A stretch of DNA of 64,000 nt from Corynebacterium comes (lineage in GTDB: Bacteria; Actinomycetota; Actinomycetes; Mycobacteriales; Mycobacteriaceae): the NCBI RefSeq assembly GCF_009734405.1, contig NZ_CP046453.1:248001-312000 (forward strand), given 5' to 3'. The notes below the pieces were generated by a model, which saw only the letters and a list, made by a program, of their open reading frames with translations, was not told the DNA's origin and did no database searches. Numbering within the stretch: the first letter of the stretch is position 1; every line of letters starts with the position of its first letter. Made by a program: the position numbers and the translations under genes. Of this stretch, positions 7,907 to 16,410 are shown piece after piece.

Positions 7907-9178
7907 ATGACGCTCCTCGACTTCGATTCAGACCGCCTGGCACAGTTCTCGGCGCAGGTCCGCGCCGATTATGAAGAGCTGAAGGCGAAGAACCTCAAGC
8001 TTGACCTGACGCGGGGAAAGCCCTCCTCTGAACAGCTCGATTTCGGCGAGTCCCTTCTGGCGCTCCCCGGCGAGGGCGACCACATCGATGCCGATGGCCA
8101 GGACGTGCGCAACTACGGCAACCTCAAGGGCATCCGCGATATCCGTGAGCTGTGGGCAGAGGTGCTGGGTGTGAACCCGGAAAACCTCCTGGCCGGTGAC
8201 GCGTCGTCGCTGAACATCATGTTCGACCTCGTCTCCTGGTCCTATGCCTCCGGCAACAACGATTCGGAGCGTGCCTGGAAGGACGAGGAGAAGGTCCGCT
8301 GGATCTGCCCCGTCCCCGGCTATGACCGCCACTTCACCATCAGCGAGCACTTCGGCTTCGAGATGGTCACCGTCCCGATGCTCGAGGATGGCCCGGACGT
8401 GGCGGCCATCAAGGAGCTGGTGAAGGATCCGCAGGTCAAGGGCATGTGGGCGGTGCCGACGTTCGGCAACCCGACCGGCATCACTTTCTCGGAGGAGGTC
8501 TGCCGCGAACTGGCCACCATGGAGACCGCCGCCCCGGACTTCCGCATCGTCTGGGACAACGCCTACGCGGTGCACACGCTGACGGGCGAGTTCCCCCCGA
8601 TCCACGACGTGGTGGCGTTCGCGGAGGAGGCCGGCAACCCTAACCGTTTCTGGGCGATGTCCTCGACCTCGAAGATCACCCTCGCCGGCGCCGGCGTGAG
8701 CTTCTTCCACTCATCCAAGGCGAACCTCGACTGGTACCTCAAGATCGCCGGTGTCCGCGGTATCGGCCCGAACAAGGTCAACCAGCTGGCGCACGCCCGC
8801 TATTTCGGCAACGCGGAGGGGGTCCGTGCCGTGATGCGCAAGCACGCCGGCTCTCTGGCCCCGAAGTTCGCCCGTGTCGTGGAGATCATGGAGGACCGCC
8901 TCGGCGAGTACGAGGTGGCCCGCTGGACCGAACCGGAGGGTGGTTACTTCATCTCCCTCGACGTCATTGACGGCACCGCGTCCCGCGTCGTCGAGCTGGC
9001 CAAGGAAGCCGGCATCGCCCTGACCGGGGCGGGTTCCTCCTTCCCGCTCAAGGATGATCCCAACAACCGCAACATCCGCCTCGCCCCCTCCCTGCCGCCG
9101 GTGGAGGAGCTCGAGGTCGCGATGGACGGCGTGGCCACCTGCGTGCTGCTCGCGGCCGTCGAAAAGCTCGGGGCTTAA
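7907..9178 (+). CDS. aspT: Aspartate aminotransferase, corynebacterial type
   Basis: A 423-residue PLP-dependent aminotransferase that interconverts aspartate/2-oxoglutarate and oxaloacetate/glutamate, feeding lysine and threonine synthesis. The PLP lysine is Lys256 in MSSTSKITLAG, and the ring-contacting DNAY is at 217-220. GNPTG lies at 187-191. The overall sequence (RGKPSSEQLDFGE at the N-terminus) matches the distinct actinobacterial AspT group rather than E. coli AspC. The start at ATG 7907 is preceded by GGAAGGTAGG. The next gene begins immediately after its stop. Confidence 0.9.
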   Translation: MTLLDFDSDRLAQFSAQVRADYEELKAKNLKLDLTRGKPSSEQLDFGESLLALPGEGDHIDADGQDVRNYGNLKGIRDIRELWAEVLGVNPENLLAGDASSLNIMFDLVSWSYASGNNDSERAWKDEEKVRWICPVPGYDRHFTISEHFGFEMVTVPMLEDGPDVAAIKELVKDPQVKGMWAVPTFGNPTGITFSEEVCRELATMETAAPDFRIVWDNAYAVHTLTGEFPPIHDVVAFAEEAGNPNRFWAMSSTSKITLAGAGVSFFHSSKANLDWYLKIAGVRGIGPNKVNQLAHARYFGNAEGVRAVMRKHAGSLAPKFARVVEIMEDRLGEYEVARWTEPEGGYFISLDVIDGTASRVVELAKEAGIALTGAGSSFPLKDDPNNRNIRLAPSLPPVEELEVAMDGVATCVLLAAVEKLGA

Positions 9179-9712
9179 TTGGACCGGGCGCAGATCACCC
9201 ACTGGTTCGACCAGCTCATCCCGGCTGAACTGGAGTTCCGGGCAGACTCGGCGGTGGCGGACCTGGGCGAGGGCCAGCGGGTGGCGCTGACGGTGGGTTT
9301 CTCGGACGTGGATACGGGACTGGTCGCGGTCGACGGCGGCGAAGAGGTGCGCTCCGAGCTGATCCTGGTCGCCCGCGCGGAGGAACAGCAGCTCGCCGAC
9401 ACTCTTGCGGCCGCCGCGACGATGCTTTCCGACGTCAACGGGATCCTCCCCGCGCAACCCGGCACCATGCTGCCGAACCTCGCCGGGAAGGCGGGCCTGC
9501 AGGACGTGAGCGTCATGCACGGCCTGTTCGTTCCGCCGTATCTGTGGGGCGGCGAAACCCCGCGTTTCACCGAGGGGGGTCGCCTCACGGTCCTTCTTCA
9601 GCTGGTCATGCTCACCGACGCCGAGTACGCCTACGCGGTGGAGGAGGGCCCCGGCGGGCTGCAGCAGGCGCTGGGCGAGGCGGGCATTGATCTTCTCGAC
9701 TGGCGGCGCTGA
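9179..9712 (+). CDS. Conserved protein of unknown function between aspT and dnaX
   Basis: A 177-residue soluble protein I do not recognise. It starts with TTG at 9179-9181, the base right after the aspT stop, so translation is probably coupled. The middle contains a regular alternation of hydrophobic strands (GQRVALTVGFSDVDTGLVAVDGGE) and one Pro-Pro-Tyr-Leu-Trp turn; there is no signal peptide, membrane segment or metal motif. Codon use is like its neighbours. The dnaX start follows 22 bases downstream, so it belongs to an aspT-dnaX-ebfC-recR transcript. Confidence 0.75.
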   Translation: MDRAQITHWFDQLIPAELEFRADSAVADLGEGQRVALTVGFSDVDTGLVAVDGGEEVRSELILVARAEEQQLADTLAAAATMLSDVNGILPAQPGTMLPNLAGKAGLQDVSVMHGLFVPPYLWGGETPRFTEGGRLTVLLQLVMLTDAEYAYAVEEGPGGLQQALGEAGIDLLDWRR

Positions 9713-9734
9713 CTCCCCGGGTAGGCTGTTCGAC

Positions 9735-11930
9735 GTGGCTCTATACCGGAAGTACCGTCCCGCCTCCTTCGCCGACGTCGTCGGACAGGAGCAGGTGACC
9801 CGTCCCCTGTCGGTGGCCCTGGATTCCGGCCGCATCAACCACGCCTACCTCTTCTCGGGGCCGCGTGGTTGCGGTAAGACGTCCTCGGCCCGCATCCTGG
9901 CACGTTCCTTGAACTGCGTCGAAGGGCCGACCTCCACCCCGTGTGGTGTGTGCTCCTCGTGTGTGTCGCTGGCACCCGGCGGTTCGGGCAACCTCGATGT
10001 CATGGAGATCGACGCGGCATCGAACAATGGCGTCGATGACATGCGTTCACTCCGGGAAAGGGCCCAGTTTGCGCCGGCCGAGTCCCGTTACCGGGTCTAC
10101 ATCATCGATGAGGCCCACATGATTTCGGGCGCGGGTGCGAACGCACTGCTGAAAATCGTGGAGGAGCCCCCCGCACACGTCATCTTCATCTTCGCCACCA
10201 CCGAGCCTGAAAAAATCATCGGCACGATCAAATCCCGCACCCACCACTACCCGTTCCGCCTGCTCACCCCCCAGGCGATGCGTGGGCTGCTGGAGCGCAC
10301 GGTCGCAGACGAGGGAATCCACGTCGAGGACTCCGTTTATCCGCTGATTGTCCGCGCCGGCGGAGGCTCACCGCGTGATGCACTCTCCATCCTGGACCAG
10401 CTGATCGCCGGTTCCGGCCCCGACGGGCTGACCTACGAGATTGCGCTGCCCCTGCTGGGTGTCACGGACCTCTCGCTCATCGACGCCGCCGTCGACGCCC
10501 TCGCCACCGGTGACCGCGCCGCCCTGTTCACCACCGTCGATGACATCATCGAGGCGGGCCATGACCCGCGTCGCTTCGTCGAGGACCTGCTCGAGCGCCT
10601 CCGTGACCTGATGGTGCTGCAGGCAGTTCCGGAGGCCTTCGACCTCGGGCTCGTTGACGCCCCGGCCGACCGGGCGGAGATCCTGCGCGAGGAGGCCGCC
10701 TCCTTCACCGCCGGGCAGCTCGCTCACCTGGCCGCCACCACCAATGACCGCATCGCCGACATGCGGGGCGCCACCTCTCCTCGCCTGCTCCTGGAGATCC
10801 TCTGCGCGCACCTGCTCCTTCCCGCTGCCCCGGTCCAGAGCGCCGGGGGGGTGGCGGCGGCTGCGGCCACGGCCGCGTCGGCGGCCCCTGCTGCCGCGCC
10901 TGCCCGGCAGAACGGCGGAAAGCTCTTCGAACGGCCCTCCGCCCGCCGTGCCCGCGAGGCCGCCGAGAAGGGTGTGCAGGAGGCCCCGAAGCAGCCGGAG
11001 GCGAGCCCTTCACCCGCACCTGCATCTGACCCGGTGCCGGCGCCGGCACCGCCGAAGACCGTTCCCACCCCGCCCCCGGCACCTGAGACTCCCCGACGGC
11101 CCGAGCCCACCGACCCGGTTGCGGCGCTCCGTTCGCGCTGGTCGGAGATTCGTCAGATGGTTTCCGAGCGCAACAAGATCGCCGGCATCATGCTCGCAGA
11201 ATCCCGTGTCCTGGGCCTGCGCGACGACACCCTCATTCTCGGACACAACACAGGCGCCCTGGCGGAACGTCTCAACGCGGAGTCGAACAACAAAGACATC
11301 GCCGCTGTCGTATCTGAAGAGGTGAAACGCGAGCTCAAGGTGCACTGCGTGATCGGCACCGATCCGGCGGCCGCCGGTTTCGCGGCGCAGCCGCCGAAGA
11401 AGGAGGCGTGGAACCCGCAGCGCGAGTCCCGCGAATCCGCTCGGGTCACCGAGGTCCCGACCCCTGCCCCGGCGCCCGCTCCGACCCCGACTCCGACCCC
11501 GGCACCTGAGCCGGTGCCGACGTGGGGGAGGCCGCGCGCGCTGGGTGGAGAGCCCGCCCCGGCCCCGCAACCGACACCCCAGCCGGTTCCTAAGCCGACG
11601 GCGGCGCCTGAGTCGGCCGGGGAAGAGTCGCAGCGCCGGCCGTGGGAGGCTGCCGTTGAACGCGGCCGTGCCAAGATGGCCGAGCGGGCCGCCCGCCCGT
11701 CCTTCGACGACGGTGTCCCTCTTCCGCCGGAGCCCATGGATGACGATGTTGAACCGGCCCCGCCGCGGGAGCCTGCACCGGAACCGGCGCCTGCGTCGGA
11801 GCCATCCCGTCGGGAGGAAGAGGAGATGATGGTCGAGGCGGCCCAGGAACCGGGCACGTTCGACCGTCGAGACGCGACGACAATCGCAGTCGAGCTGCTG
11901 GAGCAGGAGCTCGACGCACGGCGTCTGTGA
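9735..11930 (+). CDS. dnaX: DNA polymerase III subunit gamma/tau
   Basis: A 731-residue clamp-loader ATPase. The Walker A motif is GPRGCGKTS (residues 42-50), the zinc knuckle cysteines follow in LNC..PCGVCSSC, and Walker B is IIDEAHMI. Domain III ends near 370. Beyond that is a Pro/Ala/Glu-rich tau-type region (about 380-690) with short PAPTPTPTP-like repeats, separated by a conserved folded patch (about 455-550). I start at GTG 9735, giving MALYRKYRP, the canonical DnaX N-terminus; the frame is open further upstream. No slippage sequence was obvious to me, so a separate gamma form is not proposed. Confidence 0.93.
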   Translation: MALYRKYRPASFADVVGQEQVTRPLSVALDSGRINHAYLFSGPRGCGKTSSARILARSLNCVEGPTSTPCGVCSSCVSLAPGGSGNLDVMEIDAASNNGVDDMRSLRERAQFAPAESRYRVYIIDEAHMISGAGANALLKIVEEPPAHVIFIFATTEPEKIIGTIKSRTHHYPFRLLTPQAMRGLLERTVADEGIHVEDSVYPLIVRAGGGSPRDALSILDQLIAGSGPDGLTYEIALPLLGVTDLSLIDAAVDALATGDRAALFTTVDDIIEAGHDPRRFVEDLLERLRDLMVLQAVPEAFDLGLVDAPADRAEILREEAASFTAGQLAHLAATTNDRIADMRGATSPRLLLEILCAHLLLPAAPVQSAGGVAAAAATAASAAPAAAPARQNGGKLFERPSARRAREAAEKGVQEAPKQPEASPSPAPASDPVPAPAPPKTVPTPPPAPETPRRPEPTDPVAALRSRWSEIRQMVSERNKIAGIMLAESRVLGLRDDTLILGHNTGALAERLNAESNNKDIAAVVSEEVKRELKVHCVIGTDPAAAGFAAQPPKKEAWNPQRESRESARVTEVPTPAPAPAPTPTPTPAPEPVPTWGRPRALGGEPAPAPQPTPQPVPKPTAAPESAGEESQRRPWEAAVERGRAKMAERAARPSFDDGVPLPPEPMDDDVEPAPPREPAPEPAPASEPSRREEEEMMVEAAQEPGTFDRRDATTIAVELLEQELDARRL

Positions 11931-11976
11931 GCCGGTAGACTTGCGCGCGTTCACTTCACACAACGAAAGGCCAGTC

Positions 11977-12300
11977 ATGACCCAGCCGGATATGTCCCAG
12001 ATTCTCGCCCAGGCGCAGGAGATGCAGGCGAAGCTGCAGCAGGCACAGCAGGAGATCCTCGCCTCCGAGGTGACCGGTACCGCCGGCAACAACCTGGTCA
12101 CCGTCACCATGACCGGTGGCGGCGAGGTCACCAACGTGACCATCGACCCGCAGGTCGTGGACCCGGAGGACGTGGAGACCCTTCAGGATCTGGTCATGGG
12201 AGCCTTCCAGGACGCGCACGCCAAGGCCGGCGATCTCGCCGCGCAGAAGATGGGTCCGCTCTCCCAGGGGGGAGACCCGTTCGGCGGCATGCTGGGCTGA
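11977..12300 (+). CDS. ebfC: YbaB/EbfC-family nucleoid-associated protein
   Basis: A 107-residue protein of the YbaB/EbfC family that binds DNA as a dimer. The N-terminal amphipathic helix (MSQILAQAQEMQAKLQQAQ) is followed by the short beta domain with GGGEVTNVTIDPQVV. Its place between dnaX and recR is conserved across bacteria, although here a ligase gene intervenes before recR. The start is ATG 11977 with GAAAGG at 11965-11970. Confidence 0.9.
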   Translation: MTQPDMSQILAQAQEMQAKLQQAQQEILASEVTGTAGNNLVTVTMTGGGEVTNVTIDPQVVDPEDVETLQDLVMGAFQDAHAKAGDLAAQKMGPLSQGGDPFGGMLG

Positions 12301-12375
12301 TCGGGTGCCGGAAGTCGACCCCCGCAGTATTCAACTCGGGTAGCGTGGCGCTCACCGACCCATAAGAGGTGAGCC

Positions 12376-13392
12376 ATGTTGAGTCGACTCGACGACCCGT
12401 TCTTCACGGATCCCACCGGTCCTGACCGCCCGCTCGTGTTGTTCCTGGGTGACGACATCGACGAGGAGGACCACGACATCCTGTTCCCCGCACTGCGGGA
12501 CCGGGGTGTGGCGGTCGTCCGCGTCCACCCTGCTGATCTGGTTATTCGCCTGGACCGCGGGCGCATCATGCTCACGGTCCACGGTCGACAACTCGAACCG
12601 GACCTCGTCGTCGGCTGGGTGCTCGATGATCTGCTGCTGCCCGGCATGATCCAGCTCGATCTTTTCGCGCGTGCCGGCGTGCCGGTGATCAACGACGCAC
12701 TCACTCTCTTCCGGGCACAGAACAAGTTGCTCGACAGCTCGATGCTCGCCGCTGCGGGAGCCCTGTTCTACCCGGTCATCTCCGGTTCGGACACCGCCGA
12801 ATTCCGCGCCTGGCTGGATGATCTGGATGGTCCGGTCGTGGTCAAGCCGCTCTTCGGCCATGGTGGGCGTGGCATCGAGCGTATCGCCACCCCCGCAGAA
12901 CGTGCTTCATTCATCGACCGGATCGCGCATGACGGGCGATCGTATTACGCGATGCCGTGGATCGAGAACCCGGGCCGTGACATCCGCGTGTACACCGTCA
13001 ATCACCGGGCTGTCTTCGCCATGTACCGCTACGCCCCGCCCGGCCGGTGGATCACCAACGTGCTGGCTGGTGGCCTGATGAAGATGTGCCCGCTCACCGA
13101 GGACATCATTGAGCTGGCGGAACGGGCCTCACGCGGGGCAGGCACGCTGATCGGCGGAGTGGACATCGCCGAGAACCTCGACACCGGCGAACTGCTCGTC
13201 TATGAGGTCAACTCGTGTCCGACCTGCGAGCCGCCTGCGTTGAAGATGATCGCCGACTTCCTCGCGGCCGCCGTCCGGGATCTTGACCACGCCCGCGAGA
13301 CCTGGCGTCCCGCCCGCGTATACACCGAATTCGATGGTTCGCCCGAACTCTTCCACGCCAGCAAACGCGACCGGCTCATGCCGCTCTCCTGA
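12376..13392 (+). CDS. RimK-like ATP-grasp amide ligase, substrate unknown
   Basis: A 338-residue ATP-grasp protein inserted between ebfC and recR. The N-terminal pre-ATP-grasp domain (1-110) leads to the ATP-grasp core: VVVKPLFGHGGRGIERI (154-170) is the phosphate loop, then PGRDIRVYTV, and GGVDIAE with ELLVYEVNSCPTCEPP (272-287) carries the metal-binding Glu and Asn. This layout is that of RimK/MptN-type ligases, which join an amino acid to a carboxylate. The usual NxSPG end of the motif is replaced by NSCPTC, placing two cysteines beside the active site. The start is ATG 12376 with AGAGGTGAG upstream. It is not a plausible ribosomal S6 modifier on sequence alone. Confidence 0.8.
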   Translation: MLSRLDDPFFTDPTGPDRPLVLFLGDDIDEEDHDILFPALRDRGVAVVRVHPADLVIRLDRGRIMLTVHGRQLEPDLVVGWVLDDLLLPGMIQLDLFARAGVPVINDALTLFRAQNKLLDSSMLAAAGALFYPVISGSDTAEFRAWLDDLDGPVVVKPLFGHGGRGIERIATPAERASFIDRIAHDGRSYYAMPWIENPGRDIRVYTVNHRAVFAMYRYAPPGRWITNVLAGGLMKMCPLTEDIIELAERASRGAGTLIGGVDIAENLDTGELLVYEVNSCPTCEPPALKMIADFLAAAVRDLDHARETWRPARVYTEFDGSPELFHASKRDRLMPLS

Positions 13393-13494
13393 GGGGCGGT
13401 TCGGGGACGGCGGCCGCAGGCACTATCCTGGATCGGACGGCGCGGCCGGGTACCCGTGGCGCGCAACCTGAACTGAAAGGTGTCGGAAGCCGAC

Positions 13495-14151
13495 GTGTTT
13501 GAAGGACCGCTCCAGGACCTCATCGATGAGCTCTCCCGGTTACCCGGCGTTGGCCCGAAGAGCGCGCAACGCATAGCCTTCCACCTGCTCAGTGTCGAAC
13601 CCGATGACATCAACCGGCTCACCGCGGCCCTTGAGGCGGTTCGTGACGGAGTGACCTTCTGCCGCATCTGCTGCAACGTCTCCCGCGAGGAGGTCTGCCG
13701 AATCTGTGCAGACTCGGGTCGTGACCGCGGGATGGTCTGTGTGGTTGAGGAGCCGAAGGACATCCAGGTCATCGAGCGCACCGGCGAGTTCAACGGCCGG
13801 TACCACGTCCTCGGGGGAGCCCTCGATCCGCTGGCGAACGTCGGCCCGAAGGATCTGCACATCGCGGAGCTGCTGCAGCGCATCGGTGGGGTGCTCCCGG
13901 ACCGCGAGCTCGCGGATTCGACCCCGGCCGCCCGGATCTACGATTCGGCCCCCGACATTCATGAGGTCATCCTCGCCACCGATCCCAATACGGAGGGTGA
14001 GGCGACCGCCTCCTACCTCGCGCGCCTGCTCCGGGACTTCCCGGGCCTCACGGTCTCTCGTCTGGCCTCGGGTATGCCGCTGGGCGGCGACCTTGAGTTC
14101 GTCGATGAGTTGACCCTCTCCCGTGCCCTGAGCGGTCGGCTGAAGATCTAA
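13495..14151 (+). CDS. recR: Recombination mediator RecR
   Basis: A 218-residue RecR. It has the N-terminal helix-hairpin-helix ([19 protein letters not shown]), a four-cysteine zinc finger (CRICC..CRIC) and a Toprim domain ([26 protein letters not shown]). RecR works with RecO to load RecA on SSB-coated gaps. I use GTG 13495, which gives the canonical [10 protein letters not shown] start and has GGAAG five bases upstream; the GTG at 13480 is in frame but its purine run abuts the codon. The predicted stem in the 178 bases downstream is listed separately. Confidence 0.93.
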   Translation: MFEGPLQDLIDELSRLPGVGPKSAQRIAFHLLSVEPDDINRLTAALEAVRDGVTFCRICCNVSREEVCRICADSGRDRGMVCVVEEPKDIQVIERTGEFNGRYHVLGGALDPLANVGPKDLHIAELLQRIGGVLPDRELADSTPAARIYDSAPDIHEVILATDPNTEGEATASYLARLLRDFPGLTVSRLASGMPLGGDLEFVDELTLSRALSGRLKI

Positions 14152-14154
14152 TCG

Positions 14155-14201
14155 ATAACAATGTTCCGCAACTTATGGGTTCCATCCCCGGATATTGTTA
14201 T
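14155..14201. promoter_or_regulatory. Inverted repeat between recR and the DUF4383 gene
   Basis: Perfect 8-base arms ATAACAAT (14155-14162) and ATTGTTAT (14194-14201) lie 31 bases apart in AT-rich sequence, unlike the GC-rich surroundings. Shortly downstream GCGCTGAGA is repeated in tandem (14214-14231). It may be an operator for the membrane-protein gene at 14331; the regulator is unknown. Confidence 0.35.
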
Positions 14202-14330
14202 GTTGATCACAGTGCGCTGAGAGCGCTGAGAGATGCTCGAACAGCTGTGAGGCTCCGCGGTCTGCATCGGCTCGGCAGCGCGTGACCCGATCCTGTCGAT
14301 TCCGCGGTCGGCCGAGATGAGAGGTTTCCC

Positions 14331-14789
14331 ATGTCAGTCACCAACCGACCCCGTGTCCGCGCGGGACGTTCCCCGGTACAGATCGTCGCACTCATCGTCG
14401 GAGTTGTCTTTCTCCTGGTCGGTGTCGCCGGCTTCATTCCCGGCCTGACCACGAACTACGACGCACTGCAGATGGCCGGCCACGAATCCGAGGCGATGCT
14501 CCTGGGAGTCTTCCAGGTGTCGATCCTCCACAACATCGTCCATCTGCTCTTCGGCGTCGCGGGTATCGCGATGTCCCGGTCCGCGGGCGGTGCCCGCGCC
14601 TTCCTGCTGGTCGGCGGGCTGATCTACCTGGCACTGTTCGTCTACGGACTGCTCATCGACCATGGCTCGCCGGCGAACTTCGTCCCGCTCAACGACGCCG
14701 ACAACTGGCTCCACCTGGGTCTCGGTGCCGCCATGGTGGGTCTGTCATTCCTCCCGCGCCTTACTCCGTCCGCTGAAACCGCTCACTGA
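14331..14789 (+). CDS. DUF4383 four-helix membrane protein
   Basis: A 152-residue integral membrane protein with four hydrophobic segments (about residues 17-40, 58-80, 86-108 and 124-143). The HNIVHLLFGVAGIAMSR and DNWLHLGLGAAMVGL stretches are typical of the actinobacterial DUF4383 family, whose role is unknown. The start at ATG 14331 has GATGAGAGG just upstream. A long 5' region (178 bases) with an inverted repeat suggests its own regulated promoter. It converges on the CDF gene. Confidence 0.8.
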   Translation: MSVTNRPRVRAGRSPVQIVALIVGVVFLLVGVAGFIPGLTTNYDALQMAGHESEAMLLGVFQVSILHNIVHLLFGVAGIAMSRSAGGARAFLLVGGLIYLALFVYGLLIDHGSPANFVPLNDADNWLHLGLGAAMVGLSFLPRLTPSAETAH

Positions 14790-14805
14790 CATCGGACGGA
14801 CGACC

Positions 14806-14841
14806 CTGCCGTCGGTTCCCCCCAGTGGGGTCCGACGGCAG
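14806..14841. terminator. Hairpin between convergent DUF4383 and CDF genes
   Basis: CTGCCGTCGG (14806-14815) pairs perfectly with CCGACGGCAG (14832-14841). There is no T-run, so it may be a weak or Rho-assisted terminator. Confidence 0.45.
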
Positions 14842-14853
14842 ACTCATGCGCTT

Positions 14854-15855
14854 TCAGCCCTCCAGTGCCTCATCCGCCAGCAGATAGCCGGGAATTGAGC
14901 CAACGGGGATGACTGCGACATCATGAATCTTCCAGTGCAGGCCGAGGAGACTTCGACGCACCTCCATTAACTGGGTCAGGCTCGGATCCTGGCCGGGTTC
15001 CGGGATGACGAACATCTCCACATGGAAGACATGGCCCTGGTCGCGCACACGGGCGGCAGCCTGTCTGACCCACGGGACAGCACGCGTGACTTTTTCTGCC
15101 TCGTCAATGAGCGGGTGTTCCTCGGAGTCATCGAAGCGGGTGGCGCGGGTGTCGGTGAGATCCTCGATGGATGCCTTGACGTTGGTCACGCCGTCGAAGA
15201 CGATCGATGCGGCCACCAGGATCGCGGCTGCCGCGTCCAGCCACCACAGTCCGATTCCGATGCCGAGCACGCCGATGATGGTGGCCACCGCGGTGGACCA
15301 GTCGGCCTTATTCATGTCGGCGTCTGCGCGCAGCACCTTGTCGTGGAGCTCTTCGGCCAGCTTGAGCTTCATTCTGCCGAGGATGACCGGGATGATTGCG
15401 GTGGGGACCATGACGGCGATCATGAGCCAACCGGCCCAGAACTGGTGTCCGAAAAGCACGGTCGTGCCGACGGGCGGTTTCTCCAGACTGATCAACCCGA
15501 TGAGGGAGGAGATCAGGACGATACTGCCCATGAGCAGAAGGGCAGTGCCGGCAACCAGGTGGGCGACCCCGATGGAGCGGTGGTGGCCGTAGGGATGCCT
15601 GATGCTGGGCTGGATGCGAATGACCCGTGCCGCGATGAGGAAAGCGATCGGCGGCAGCAGCGACAATGAGTCCTCCGCCCAGGCTGCCTGCATCGCCTGC
15701 GACTGCCCTGCGACCATTCCCACCACGACGACGGAGAGGACCAGGAAGCCGATGGTGATCCATTCGAGATGAATGGCCTTCGCGAGTGCCTTCTGCGGCC
15801 CGGCTGGGAGGGGGCCTCCGAGAGGGCCGGCGTCAGCGTCATTGACCCATTTCAT
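14854..15855 (-). CDS. Cation diffusion facilitator, altered metal site
   Basis: A 333-residue CDF-family transporter with six membrane segments (about 32-55, 65-80, 98-122, 138-160, 190-205, 208-225) and a cytoplasmic C-terminal domain. By alignment with E. coli YiiP, the transport site Asp-Asp/His-Asp reads Asp62-Leu66 (EDSLSLL) and Met181-Asp185 (DADMNKAD), so two of four ligands are changed. Either the ion differs from zinc or iron, or another residue substitutes. The ATG at 15855 overlaps the stop of the lipoprotein gene in ATGA, so the two are co-translated. The family call is firm; the ion and direction are open. Confidence 0.88.
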   Translation of the reverse strand: MKWVNDADAGPLGGPLPAGPQKALAKAIHLEWITIGFLVLSVVVVGMVAGQSQAMQAAWAEDSLSLLPPIAFLIAARVIRIQPSIRHPYGHHRSIGVAHLVAGTALLLMGSIVLISSLIGLISLEKPPVGTTVLFGHQFWAGWLMIAVMVPTAIIPVILGRMKLKLAEELHDKVLRADADMNKADWSTAVATIIGVLGIGIGLWWLDAAAAILVAASIVFDGVTNVKASIEDLTDTRATRFDDSEEHPLIDEAEKVTRAVPWVRQAAARVRDQGHVFHVEMFVIPEPGQDPSLTQLMEVRRSLLGLHWKIHDVAVIPVGSIPGYLLADEALEG

Positions 15856-16334
15856 CGTACTTCCCCCTGTTCGCGAGCGAGATGGCGTTCGAGTTCTGAC
15901 AGCAGCTCATTCTCGCCCATCCGCACACCCATGACCATCTGCTCCTCCTGCCCACCGGCTGAGGGTACCTTCGCGTAAGGGCGCGTCATGGCCATGAGGG
16001 AGGACCAAGGGGAAGAAGTGGTCAACCCTCCGATGACGATGTCGAGCTCACCGTCCTTGATTCCAGTTGCCAGCACCGACTCGGGGCCGGGTCGCCATTC
16101 CACCTCGGCATCGATGTCCCCGGCGAAGCTCCTGATCAGGTCGGCCTCGATGCCTGTGGCCTCGCTGGTCTCCTCGTCGATCACCACCCAGGGTTGGTGT
16201 TCAGAAACCCCCACGACGAGAGTGCCGCCCCGGGCGCGGTCAAAGGTCCCGTCGACGTCGACCGGGATCGCCCCACAGCCTCCCAGTACCACAGTGGTGA
16301 GGACAACCCCCACTGCCGACAGAATGCGACTCAT
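15852..16334 (-). CDS. Lipoprotein with a single-lobe solute-binding (family 3) domain
   Basis: A 160-residue predicted lipoprotein. The signal peptide ends in a lipobox, VVLGGC, with Cys20. The mature part has the first lobe of a bacterial extracellular solute-binding protein family 3 domain: GTLVVGVSEHQPWVV, the acidic GIEADLIRSFA and the DIVIGGLT crossover. It then passes straight to the final return strand and helix, EEQMVMGVRMGENELLSELE. The second lobe, normally about 90 residues, is missing. I start at ATG 16334 because it sits directly before the signal peptide; the frame is open to 16370. It is translationally coupled to the CDF gene, suggesting a periplasmic partner for that transporter. 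Confidence 0.8.
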   Translation of the reverse strand: MSRILSAVGVVLTTVVLGGCGAIPVDVDGTFDRARGGTLVVGVSEHQPWVVIDEETSEATGIEADLIRSFAGDIDAEVEWRPGPESVLATGIKDGELDIVIGGLTTSSPWSSLMAMTRPYAKVPSAGGQEEQMVMGVRMGENELLSELERHLAREQGEVR

Positions 16335-16410
16335 CTGGACATCCTCTCTGACTACGGCGGACACATTCATGAAGAGCTGGTGAAGTGCAGCCGAGGCGTC
16401 CGGACCCCGG

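Noticed and set aside
7780-7974. Plus-strand frame through the SRP RNA
   Set aside because: It starts inside the SRP RNA and runs out of frame into aspT.
11010-12143. Long minus-strand frame opposite the dnaX tail and ebfC
   Set aside because: Arg-rich shadow of the Pro/Ala-rich tau region; no start context and no recognisable domain.
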